From positions 1-13,347 of the forward strand of contig CAMIIP010000034.1 of the NCBI GenBank assembly GCA_946222285.1: a stretch of 13,347 nt of DNA, given 5' to 3'. Position numbers and translations under genes: made by a program. The notes below the pieces were generated by a model, which was not told the origin of the DNA, ran no database searches, and saw only the letters and a program-made list of their open reading frames with translations. The DNA is from an uncultured Rothia sp. (GTDB lineage: Bacteria; Actinomycetota; Actinomycetes; Actinomycetales; Micrococcaceae). Shown here piece by piece: positions 1-7,151 of the stretch. Positions within the stretch are counted from its first letter, which is position 1. Each line of letters begins with the position of its first letter.

Positions 1-54
1 CAAATATCCTCCATACAGTGCGTAAAATTTTACGCACTGTATGGAGGATATTTG
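1..54. repeat. Perfect 54-bp palindrome without a loop
   Basis: The two 27-base arms are exact reverse complements and meet at AAAATTTT, so there is no unpaired spacer. Each arm holds CCTCC/GGAGG and TACAGTGCG/CGCACTGTA blocks. It lies 76 bases before the hsdR start. Possible roles are an operator for a dimeric regulator, a bidirectional terminator for an upstream gene, or a fold-back artefact if base 1 is a contig end. The palindrome starts exactly at base 1, so whether it extends further left cannot be seen. Confidence 0.9.
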
Positions 55-86
55 CACGCTTGCGCCATAACACCGGCTCTACCTCA

Positions 87-124
87 TACACTGAAGAAGA
101 AACTTCGCGCCTTCTCCCCAGGAG
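87..124 (+). promoter_or_regulatory. Candidate -10 box and ribosome binding site for hsdR
   Basis: TACACT at 87-92 fits the actinobacterial TAnnnT -10 pattern, but no good -35 box lies 16-19 bases upstream. AGGAG at 120-124 sits six bases before ATG 131 and clearly selects that start. The ribosome site is solid; the promoter is tentative. Confidence 0.5.
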
Positions 125-130
125 CCTTAC

Positions 131-3100
131 ATGCCCGGCGTCCACCTAGAAAAGTCCCTTCAGCAGGAAATCTGCGCCCATCTCGCTGCGCATGGCTGGG
201 AGCACTCCCCCAATGACTCCGGCTACGACGCCGCCCGGGCACTCTTCCCCGAAGACCTCCTTACCTGGCTAGAACTCAGCGACCCCAAGAACTATGAGCG
301 CGTAGTCAAAGCCGGCTCCTCCGCCGCAGAAACAGCCAAAGCCCAAGAACGCATTCTCGATTCCCTCGAAAAAGCACTCATCACCCCAGAAGAACAGGGC
401 GGCGGCACCCTTAACGTGCTGCGCAAAGGCTTCAAAGTGATCGGCGCACGTCGTCCTTTCAAAATCCTGCAACTACCCCCGCAAGATAACCGCAACCCCG
501 AACTCACCGAACTCTTCGAGAAGAACATCCTGCGCGTTGTCGAAGAAGTCCACGCCTACCCCAGCCAGCCGCAAAAAGCACGAGTAGACCTCGTCTTCTT
601 CTGCAACGGCGTACCCGTAGCCACCGCCGAGCTCAAAAGCGAATACGCGCAAACCCTGCAAGAAGCCATCAAACAGTACAAGCAAGACCGCGACCCCAAA
701 CTCTCCCCGCTCCTGCAAGAGCACCGCGGCGCGCTCGTCCACTTTGCCCTCTCCCAAGACGAAATCCACATGACCACCCGCCTCGCAGGTAGGGCAACCA
801 CTTTCCTCCCCTTCAATCGAGGAAACGAAAACGGCGCAGGCAACCCGCCCAACCCCGAAGGATTCTCCACCTCCTACTTCTGGGAAGAAATTCTCGCCCG
901 CGACACCTGGATCACCATCCTCAGCAAATTCATCTACACCAACCACGAGAAAAAAGTAGACCCCCTCACCGGCAGAACCACCCGCCACGCACAAACACGA
1001 TTCCCGCGCTACCACCAGTGGCGCGCCGTCACCAACCTGGTAGCAGCCACCAGAGAAGAAGGTGCCGGCAACAAATACCTCATTCAGCACTCAGCAGGTT
1101 CTGGCAAAACTGACTCCATCGCGTGGACAGCCCACCGCCTCGCCAACCTCCACAGCGAGGATGGCAAAAAGATGTTTGATTCGGTCATCGTGATTGCAGA
1201 TAGGCAGGTGCTTGACCGCCAGTTACAGGACGCCGTCGATCAGCTCGTCACAGCCACCGGAACCTTCCAGCCCATCACCCGCGGCGGCGAAGGATCTAAA
1301 GCAAAACAGCTCAAAGACGCGCTACTTTCGGGCGTGCAAATCATCGGTGTAACCCTCCAGACCTTCCCCTTTGCCCTGGAAGAAATGCAAAAAGAAGGCG
1401 GCGAACTCGCCGGGAAACGCTTTGCTGTGATTGCCGACGAAGCGCACTCCTCCCAGGCAGGCAAAGCCACCGAATCAGTAAAAACCCTGCTCTACCAGGG
1501 TGCAGAAGTAGATCTAGATTTAGACGGCGACGAAACCGAAGCAGACCAAGACGCCCTCAACCGCATGGCAGAACGTCTCGATTCGTCCAAGCGCATCTCT
1601 TTCTACGCCTTCACCGCAACCCCCAAAGAGAAAACTCTGCAGCTCTTTGGTCGCCGTCCTTCGCCTGAGCTACCACCAGCACCCTTCGATCTCTATCCCA
1701 TGAAGCAGGCAATCGAAGAAGGCTTCATTCTGGACGTTCTCAAGAACTACACCAGCTACGAAATGGCAGCAAAAATCGCCCAGCAGAACAAAGATACGGG
1801 CGACGATGAAGAGATAGATATCCGCAAGGGCACCAAGACTCTCATCAAGTTTGTAGAACTACACCCCACCAATATCTCCTCAAAAGTGGCTGTTATTCTC
1901 GACCACTACACCGGCACCGTAAAAAGTGAACTCGGCGGCAAAGCTAAAGCCATGGTGGTTACCAACTCCCGTGCCGCCGCCGTCCGCTATCAGCGCGCCT
2001 TCGAAAAGGCGATTCGCGAGCGCGGGCTACCCCTGCACACGTTGGTAGCTTTTTCGGGTGAATTGCCCGACCCTGATGTTGAGGCACTCCACCGTGCAGA
2101 GACGCCGACTGTAACTGAGACGTCCATGAATCCGCAGCTTCACGGCGGTGATCTCGCCGAGGTGTTCAAGCAGGAAGACCAGCACATTCTGATTGTGGCG
2201 AATAAATATCAAACCGGCTTTGACCAGCCTTTACTCGTTGCGATGTATGTGGATAAGAAGCTCTCAGGTATTACTGCGGTGCAGACTCTCTCCCGTCTCA
2301 ATCGCCGCGCGCCCGGCAAAGACAACACCTACGTTCTCGACTTCGTAAACGACCCTGCGCAGATTGTGCAGAGCTTCCGCGAATACTACACCGACGCCGA
2401 AATACAGACCGAATCAGACCTTGAGTTGGTAGCCAAGCAGGTTTCAAAACTCGACCACGCGAGGATTTATACTCCCGCCGATGTGGAGCAGTTCTGGGAT
2501 AAATGGTCAGCGGCTAGTACTCGAACGTCCTCTTTCGATGCACTGTTGCGCATTCCTGCCAGCCGCTTTGCAGACCGCTGGTACAACGCCGTTGCAGACG
2601 ATAACAAGGCAGAACTCGAGACCCTCACAGACTTCCGCCAAACCCTACAACAGTACGTGAAGTCTTACGCTTTCTTCGCTCAGATCTTTGACTTTGGCGA
2701 CCCCTACTTCGAAAAACTCGCCGCTTTCGCAGACCTTCTCGCTCGACGCCTGCGCAACTTCACCACCGAAGAAGCAGACCCCGAGCAGATTGACGTGGAC
2801 GACGTCGTCCTCACTCACTTTCGCCTGGAAAAGATGAAAGAGGATGAAGATCTAAAGCTTCATCAGGGCGAAACCGCGGGGCTTACCGGTATGACTGAGG
2901 CGGGAATGGCGCAGATTCGCGAGCGCGAACGCAAAAAGAAGTCAGCGGTTATCGAGAAAATCAACGAGTACTTCCAGGGGCTTGATTTGGGCGACGAGTA
3001 CAAGGTTGGGTTCGTCTCGACTATGGTTGCTGAAATTGCTAAAGATACGCGGTTACAGTCCACCGCTCGCTCGAATACCAAAGTCGATTTTCAGTACTCA

Positions 3101-3289
3101 CCCGGCGTGCGCGTGGCTATTAAGGATAAGCTCTGGCAGTATGAGGAGGGCACCAACGAAATGGTCAATTACGCGCGAGATTTGCCGGTTCAAGACCTGC
3201 TTGCGCTCTTCCTCGAGTTAGGGCTCTACGAGCGGTTGGTGGAGGCTCAGGAAAACTCGTGCCAGGAAGCTGGGTTGAAGGTCGTTTAG
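131..3289 (+). CDS. hsdR: Type I restriction enzyme subunit R (HsdR), nuclease-translocase
   Basis: This is the motor and nuclease subunit of a type I restriction-modification enzyme. Together with the HsdM and HsdS subunits it translocates DNA with ATP and cuts unmodified DNA. At 1052 residues it has the usual HsdR length. A PD-(D/E)xK nuclease domain is at the N-terminus, with D153 and the E167-L-K169 pair. The SF2 helicase core follows: RYHQ near 293-296, Walker A GSGKT at 323-327, DEAH at 436-439, TAT at 495-497, the motif V region NKYQTGFDQP near 691-700, and motif VI QTLSRLNRR at 718-726. All key residues are present, so it looks active. No hsdM or hsdS lies in the window; they may be to the left of base 1, or the gene may be an orphan. 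It converges on a GIY-YIG nuclease gene with 14 bases between the stop codons. Confidence 0.93.
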   Translation: MPGVHLEKSLQQEICAHLAAHGWEHSPNDSGYDAARALFPEDLLTWLELSDPKNYERVVKAGSSAAETAKAQERILDSLEKALITPEEQGGGTLNVLRKGFKVIGARRPFKILQLPPQDNRNPELTELFEKNILRVVEEVHAYPSQPQKARVDLVFFCNGVPVATAELKSEYAQTLQEAIKQYKQDRDPKLSPLLQEHRGALVHFALSQDEIHMTTRLAGRATTFLPFNRGNENGAGNPPNPEGFSTSYFWEEILARDTWITILSKFIYTNHEKKVDPLTGRTTRHAQTRFPRYHQWRAVTNLVAATREEGAGNKYLIQHSAGSGKTDSIAWTAHRLANLHSEDGKKMFDSVIVIADRQVLDRQLQDAVDQLVTATGTFQPITRGGEGSKAKQLKDALLSGVQIIGVTLQTFPFALEEMQKEGGELAGKRFAVIADEAHSSQAGKATESVKTLLYQGAEVDLDLDGDETEADQDALNRMAERLDSSKRISFYAFTATPKEKTLQLFGRRPSPELPPAPFDLYPMKQAIEEGFILDVLKNYTSYEMAAKIAQQNKDTGDDEEIDIRKGTKTLIKFVELHPTNISSKVAVILDHYTGTVKSELGGKAKAMVVTNSRAAAVRYQRAFEKAIRERGLPLHTLVAFSGELPDPDVEALHRAETPTVTETSMNPQLHGGDLAEVFKQEDQHILIVANKYQTGFDQPLLVAMYVDKKLSGITAVQTLSRLNRRAPGKDNTYVLDFVNDPAQIVQSFREYYTDAEIQTESDLELVAKQVSKLDHARIYTPADVEQFWDKWSAASTRTSSFDALLRIPASRFADRWYNAVADDNKAELETLTDFRQTLQQYVKSYAFFAQIFDFGDPYFEKLAAFADLLARRLRNFTTEEADPEQIDVDDVVLTHFRLEKMKEDEDLKLHQGETAGLTGMTEAGMAQIRERERKKKSAVIEKINEYFQGLDLGDEYKVGFVSTMVAEIAKDTRLQSTARSNTKVDFQYSPGVRVAIKDKLWQYEEGTNEMVNYARDLPVQDLLALFLELGLYERLVEAQENSCQEAGLKVV

Positions 3290-3304
3290 TTCTCCTAAGG
3301 AACT
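3288..3304. terminator. Short hairpin between convergent genes
   Basis: AGTTC and GAACT form five-base arms around a seven-base loop, filling the gap between the two convergent stop codons. It could act as a weak bidirectional terminator, but there is no T tract and the stem is short. Confidence 0.25.
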
Positions 3305-4152
3305 TAGTTCCTATTCAACCCAAACTTCCTAGACATCAAAGCAATCTTAAAGTGACTCTCTGCCCGATCTACTTCAGCTTGCGGTGTCTGCGGACCAAAC
3401 ACCCGTAGCAGGCTAAATTGGTAGCGGCTGGCATAGTCCGGATTAGATAGTTTCAGCTCGCGCATTGCGACGTTGCCACCGTGCCCATCCCCAGTATAAG
3501 CTCGCCATCTCCCCAAGATTCGCTCTCCGCCGTCCGCCTTACCCACATAATGCTGGCCGTTCACGGTATCCGTAATCAAGTAAATACCTTGCACGGCTTC
3601 CAAGGCAGCCCGCCATTTCACATAGATTGGATCTTCTGAAACTACCTTTACCAATTCTGAATAGTTCAGCAACAGGTTGTCGTAGCCAGGAAATTCTTTG
3701 ACTCCACGCGGAGCAATCTCGATGATTTTGAGCTTGTCCGCGTGCTTTCCGAGTTTGGACCAGTTAACAAAATCTTTAGTCCATTCAATGAGTAGACGCC
3801 CGCGCAAGCTCATAAAAACATCGCTATTTTTGAGGTCAAAATACCTATTGGTATCAGTGCGTTCCTCTAGTACCTCACCAAAATTCTCATAGACCGTATA
3901 CAGCCGGCACAGCCCACCTGTTTCTGCGAGGAACACGAACCAATAGCGGGGCGGAGTCTGCGGAAACTTACGAGATTCCAGTGCCTGTTCCCGAGTGTAA
4001 TGGAGCAGATTTTCGTCGGTTACAAACTCGCGGGAGGGAAACTGCTCTGACCCAAAGGTGTGCCGGATAAAGATCACTTCATCTAGCGAAACCTCGGTGA
4101 GATCAATTAGCGACTTTAAGGTGAGATCAGGGTCAAGAGCTTGATCGAACAT
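3304..4152 (-). CDS. GIY-YIG nuclease domain protein, restriction-like
   Basis: The 282-residue protein has a GIY-YIG endonuclease domain in its C-terminal third. The GIY motif is at 189-191, followed by YLITD, and YVG is at 202-204. The catalytic arginine is probably R215 (or R211) in ERILGRWRAY, and a conserved glutamate is E265 in AESHFK. The chain ends GLNRN, as is common in this family. The first 180 residues form a separate, unassigned domain that may recognise DNA. Proteins of this shape are annotated as GIY-YIG nucleases or predicted restriction enzymes; a DNA-cutting role here is inference. ATG 4152 has only a weak AAGAAG ribosome site. It starts 42 bases after the MATE pump stop on the same strand, so cotranscription is possible. 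It faces hsdR, giving two nuclease genes end to end. No cognate methylase gene is visible. Confidence 0.85.
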   Translation of the reverse strand: MFDQALDPDLTLKSLIDLTEVSLDEVIFIRHTFGSEQFPSREFVTDENLLHYTREQALESRKFPQTPPRYWFVFLAETGGLCRLYTVYENFGEVLEERTDTNRYFDLKNSDVFMSLRGRLLIEWTKDFVNWSKLGKHADKLKIIEIAPRGVKEFPGYDNLLLNYSELVKVVSEDPIYVKWRAALEAVQGIYLITDTVNGQHYVGKADGGERILGRWRAYTGDGHGGNVAMRELKLSNPDYASRYQFSLLRVFGPQTPQAEVDRAESHFKIALMSRKFGLNRN

Positions 4153-4194
4153 GCTTCTTAGCTTAGTAGCTGCCCCTACCTACGGTTCGTCGTC

Positions 4195-5499
4195 CTACTT
4201 GGGCAATCTAGCCACGGCAGTTCCGCCGGTAACCATAAAGAGCACGACGCCGAGGGCGAAGGTGAGGAACTCGGTAACGGTGAGTGCCCAGACGAGCCCG
4301 GTGAAGGCCCACCACATGTTCATGAGCAGAAGAACGGGGATGAAGAGCGCACCCTGAACGCAAGCCATAATCATCGCGGGAACTGCTTTGCCGGCAGCTT
4401 GGAACCAGACCATCGCCAGCATAGTGAGCCCGTTGAAGAGTACAGAGATGAGCATGGCGGTGACGATTTGGTCGCCCTGGTTCAGCAGCGCTTCACCGCC
4501 GATGAGCAGTAGAGCCTGGTCGCGGAATATAAAGACTAGAACACCAAAGACCACAGAGACTCCGCAAATCATCAGGGCTGCAGTGCGAATGGAGCCGGTG
4601 ATTCGTTCCTGGTTTCGGGCATCAACTGCGTAGGCAAAGAGTGCCATGCCGCCGAGAGTAATACCCATCGAGATCATTTCGGGAAGCATCACAATGCGCT
4701 GGGCAACACCAACCACCGCTACAACTTCGTTGCCGTAACTTGCCGCTACCAGGTTGAGCAGGAAGCCCGAAACCACCATGAAGGAGCTCTGCACAAGTTC
4801 GGAGGAACCAATAGCGAAGACGGGTTTGGTGACCTCGGAGGAAAGCGTGAAGTCGGAGGGACGCCATGAAATGGTGGCTGATTTTCGGTTGAGAATCCAG
4901 AGGTAGTAAAGGGTGGAAGCGCCGTTGGCGAATGCCATAGCAATAGCCGCGCCGGTGATGCCGGTGCCGAGGAAAACAAAGAGGATAACGTCCAGAATCA
5001 GGTTCACTACGGTACCGATAATGAGGCCGTACATTAATTCTTTGGCGTAGCCTTCGGAGCGCACGAGCTGTTCGGTAGTGAACATGGTGGCAATCAGCGG
5101 CGTGGTAGCGAAAGCGGTGATCAGGAAGAGCACGGTTTCATGGTGCGCTTCGCCCGTTGCTCCCAAGAAACTTGCGAGCGGCGAAGCGAAAATCATGCCG
5201 AGGACGCCGAGAATAGCGGAGACCATCACGCTGCCCCAGAGTCCGAAGGAGCTAGCTTTGGCTACTTTGCCAAACTGCTTCTCGCCTAGCAGACGGGAGA
5301 TTAGCGTTCCTGCGCCGACACCGAATACGCCGCCGACCTCCATCATGATGGTCAGCGTGGGGCTGGCGTAGTTGATGGCCGCCAGCATGTCCACGGTACC
5401 GAAGTGACCGATGAAGTAGGAGTTGATGATGCTGTAAATCGCGGTGATTGCGGTACCCAGTGCCATGGGAACACCGAGGACTACCAGTGCCTTTGACAC
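4195..5499 (-). CDS. MATE family multidrug efflux transporter, main open frame
   Basis: This 434-residue frame is a nearly complete MATE antiporter, which exports cationic drugs or metabolites using a Na+ or H+ gradient. It is almost wholly hydrophobic, with about twelve helices in two related halves. Family-typical stretches include VPMALG at the start, YFIGHFG, GVGAGTLISRLLGE and RIVMLPEMISMGITLGG. The frame opens at GTG 5499, which has no ribosome site. Reading upstream in the same frame gives NIYTLAKAP before that codon, typical MATE N-terminal sequence, so the true start is further upstream. An ATG at 5654 with AAGGAAG before it is in another frame, and a C8 tract separates the two. One extra C would join them into a 486-residue protein. 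Position next to marR suggests drug-responsive control. Confidence 0.9.
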   Translation of the reverse strand: MSKALVVLGVPMALGTAITAIYSIINSYFIGHFGTVDMLAAINYASPTLTIMMEVGGVFGVGAGTLISRLLGEKQFGKVAKASSFGLWGSVMVSAILGVLGMIFASPLASFLGATGEAHHETVLFLITAFATTPLIATMFTTEQLVRSEGYAKELMYGLIIGTVVNLILDVILFVFLGTGITGAAIAMAFANGASTLYYLWILNRKSATISWRPSDFTLSSEVTKPVFAIGSSELVQSSFMVVSGFLLNLVAASYGNEVVAVVGVAQRIVMLPEMISMGITLGGMALFAYAVDARNQERITGSIRTAALMICGVSVVFGVLVFIFRDQALLLIGGEALLNQGDQIVTAMLISVLFNGLTMLAMVWFQAAGKAVPAMIMACVQGALFIPVLLLMNMWWAFTGLVWALTVTEFLTFALGVVLFMVTGGTAVARLPK

Positions 5500-5654
5500 G
5501 GGCGCTTTAGCGAGGGTGTAGATGTTTTGTGATTCTTCGGGATCGCCGGGGTTGCTCGAATAACCGGGAGTTCCGGGGGGGGCTGCTGGTCGGAAATCAT
5601 TTCTGAAGTGATGATTTCCTGCTGTGTAGTGGGGGTATCCATAATCGATGTCAT
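5500..5654 (-). other. Out-of-frame N-terminal part of the MATE gene
   Basis: ATG 5654 is preceded by AAGGAAG at good spacing and begins MTSIMDTPTTQQEI. Reading on in this frame, past the C8 tract, gives a proline-rich nonsense tail and stops near 5481. If the tract were C9, the reading would become DQQPPPGTPGYSSNPGDP and run straight into EESQNIYTLAKAP and the transporter. The leader is probably a soluble cytoplasmic N-terminal tail of about 50 residues. The upstream GTG at 5663 is rejected because it abuts the ribosome site. Confidence 0.75.
5575..5582 (-). repeat. C8 homopolymer tract inside the MATE leader
   Basis: Eight consecutive C on the coding strand sit exactly where the leader frame and the transporter frame fail to meet. 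C9 or C6 would restore one continuous frame; the C8 present is off. Such tracts are known sites of slipped-strand phase variation and also of sequencing length errors. Confidence 0.85.
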
Positions 5655-5676
5655 GGGTGCCACTTCCTTTGAAAAT

Positions 5677-6138
5677 TTAGAGTGAAAAACCTGAATTGAG
5701 CTTTTTGAGGAGTTCGAGGAGTGTGTTCTGCTCTTCTGCCGAGAGTGTTGCTAGTGCCCTGTCTTGAATGGCTTGCATGGAGTCTTCGAACTCGGTGACG
5801 ACGGCGCGCCCCGCTGCGGTAGTGTGCAGTGTTTTGCGTCGGGCATCGGCAGGGTCTTCGCGCCGTTCGATGAGCTTTTTAGCTTCAAGGCCTTTGACCA
5901 TTGAGGTAACGGAGGCGGGCGTGGTGCGGGTGGCTGCTGCCATGTCTTTTTGGGTGATGCCGTCTTTTTCGGTGGCTTCGATGAAGCCGAGTGCTCTGCC
6001 CTGCTCAGCGGTGATGCCGTTGCGGGAGAAAATATGGGAGTCTTTGAGGAGCGTGTTTGCAGCTTCACGGTGGGACATTGCGACGGCGAGCGCCCAACCG
6101 AGGGGGTTTTCTGCAAGTCGTGGGTCAAGCGGTTTCAT
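5677..6138 (-). CDS. MarR family transcriptional regulator
   Basis: The 153-residue protein matches the MarR winged-helix family in size and layout. A dimerisation helix comes first, then a helix-turn-helix at about 61-90 ([18 protein letters not shown]...GLEAKKLI). The wing follows at about 92-107, with the signature [16 protein letters not shown], and long C-terminal helices complete the dimer interface. These proteins usually repress an adjacent pump gene and release DNA on binding a small phenolic or drug ligand. GGGAG lies a few bases before ATG 6138. The MATE start is 22 bases downstream on the same strand, so the two very likely form an operon. The palindrome upstream is the probable autoregulatory operator. 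The ligand cannot be read from the sequence. Confidence 0.92.
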
Positions 6139-6150
6139 GGTGCTCCCAAA

Positions 6151-6194
6151 ATTGTTTCGATATCTAATAGTTAGAAGTCTAACTATTGTTTCGA
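6151..6194. promoter_or_regulatory. Probable MarR operator between divergent genes
   Basis: AATAGTTAGA (6166-6175) and TCTAACTATT (6178-6187) are perfect inverted arms around AG. The core TTAGA-AG-TCTAA resembles SlyA/MarR sites such as TTAGCAAGCTAA. The arms are bracketed by a direct repeat, ATTGTTTCGA, at 6151-6160 and again at 6185-6194. The site lies 28 bases before marR and 47 before the divergent PAP2-like gene, so a bound repressor could affect both. A TAGATA-like -10 for marR overlaps its edge. Confidence 0.75.
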
Positions 6195-6234
6195 GAAGGC
6201 GCCGCCCAAGAACGAGTGATTTGAGTTACTAGAT

Positions 6235-6861
6235 ATGAGGCGGTCAAAAAAGCTAAACCACGAGAAAAAAGTTAGTAGATTAGAAAGCATGCACAAAGTC
6301 GCCACATTCACCTCGGAGCTCTTTTCACCTTTCATGCTCGCAGGGTTCCTTGTGGCGCTCATTGCCCTCACCACAGACCCCACCCCCTTACCCGCAACAG
6401 TGCTGCCCTTTGTCTTTGTTATGGGAATCCCTCAACTACTATCCATTACCATGCATCGCTCAGGAAGAACCACGGATCGTTTCATCGCGGTGCGACAGCA
6501 GCGAACCACTTTCTACCTGGCAACCCTGGCATCGCTTCTCATTGGAGCTGTCACCATCAACCTCATTCCCACCAGCCACGAAGTCCGCCTAGCTCTCAAT
6601 CTATCTGTAGGCACCGTCATCGTGGTTCTTATAGTTAACTTGCTCATCAAAGTGAGCATTCACGCAATGATTTCCGCACTTGCAGCCCTCACAGCCCCAC
6701 TCTTCTTACCCCGCCCGGGACTGCACTACACCCTTGGAGCACTTACCTGGGCGACCACCGCCTGGTCACGCTACTACAACCAGCGGCACACCGCCGCAGA
6801 GCTTATTCTCGGAACAGCATTCGGAATAGGACTCGCTCTTCTCTTTAGGCTGTTCAGCTAG
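6235..6861 (+). CDS. PAP2-like integral membrane protein, divergent
   Basis: This 208-residue protein has about six hydrophobic segments and ends like a PAP2 (type 2 phosphatidic acid phosphatase) enzyme, with WSRYYNQRHTAAELILG at about 177-193. S178-R179 and H185 correspond to family motif 3. K139-V-S141-I-H143 stands where PSGH normally is, so motif 2 is degenerate. Motif 1 (KxxxxxxRP) is not clear, only GRTTDRFIAVRQQR at about 77-90. It may dephosphorylate a lipid phosphate, or it may be an inactive or variant relative. ATG 6235 has no strong ribosome site. ATG 6289 (residue 19) is an alternative that starts just before the first conserved segment. It is transcribed away from marR and shares the operator region. 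Confidence 0.7.
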   Translation: MRRSKKLNHEKKVSRLESMHKVATFTSELFSPFMLAGFLVALIALTTDPTPLPATVLPFVFVMGIPQLLSITMHRSGRTTDRFIAVRQQRTTFYLATLASLLIGAVTINLIPTSHEVRLALNLSVGTVIVVLIVNLLIKVSIHAMISALAALTAPLFLPRPGLHYTLGALTWATTAWSRYYNQRHTAAELILGTAFGIGLALLFRLFS

Positions 6862-6983
6862 GACGACGACGCGCCAGAATAGTCGGAAATATTCGAAAGT
6901 TTGTACCAGTTTTTCTGCAAGATACCAAAAGGAAAACCAGTACACTGGCGGAAAGTTGACATAAATCCCCAAATCACCAGCAA

Positions 6984-7011
6984 CTTAATTCGAATATATT
7001 TTCGAATTAAG
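6984..7011. repeat. Inverted repeat, 11-bp arms and 6-base spacer
   Basis: CTTAATTCGAA and TTCGAATTAAG are perfect complements around TATATT. The repeat lies 122 bases after the PAP2-like stop and 140 bases before the small reading frame. The AT-rich centre could be a -10 box (TATATT, 6995-7000) inside an operator. As RNA it would be a stem-loop, but there is no T tract for a terminator. Confidence 0.65.
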
Positions 7012-7030
7012 GGTCGATTTACGTGACACT

Positions 7031-7126
7031 TCGAGGCGCCGCTCGATACACTAGGCAGTACCCACATCGGTGGGCTTTACCCTCTCGTAGACCTCCGCGA
7101 CCTCACTCCGTTTTCTGTCGCGAGAG
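7031..7126 (+). ncRNA. Candidate structured leader upstream of small ORF
   Basis: Several hairpins are packed together: TCGAG/CTCGA (7031-7046), CCCAC-ATCG-GTGGG (7061-7074), and a larger one closing CTCTCG (7082-7087) with CGAGAG (7121-7126). CGCGAC (7096-7101) could pair instead with GTCGCG (7117-7122), sharing two bases with the outer stem, so alternative folds exist. This looks like a structured 5' leader or small RNA. It does not match a riboswitch class I recognise. Confidence 0.3.
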
Positions 7127-7151
7127 TAGTTCCAGCAAGGGGGTGAGAGCC

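Noticed and set aside
473..1090. 205-codon minus-strand frame inside hsdR
   Set aside because: It mirrors the strong HsdR nuclease domain on the other strand, is rich in Gly/Val/Glu as expected for a complement of C-ending codons, and has no family features.
7023..7151. N-terminal extension of the small ORF from GTG 7023
   Set aside because: The sequence is arginine-rich, covers the hairpins and lacks a ribosome site; GTG 7152 fits better.
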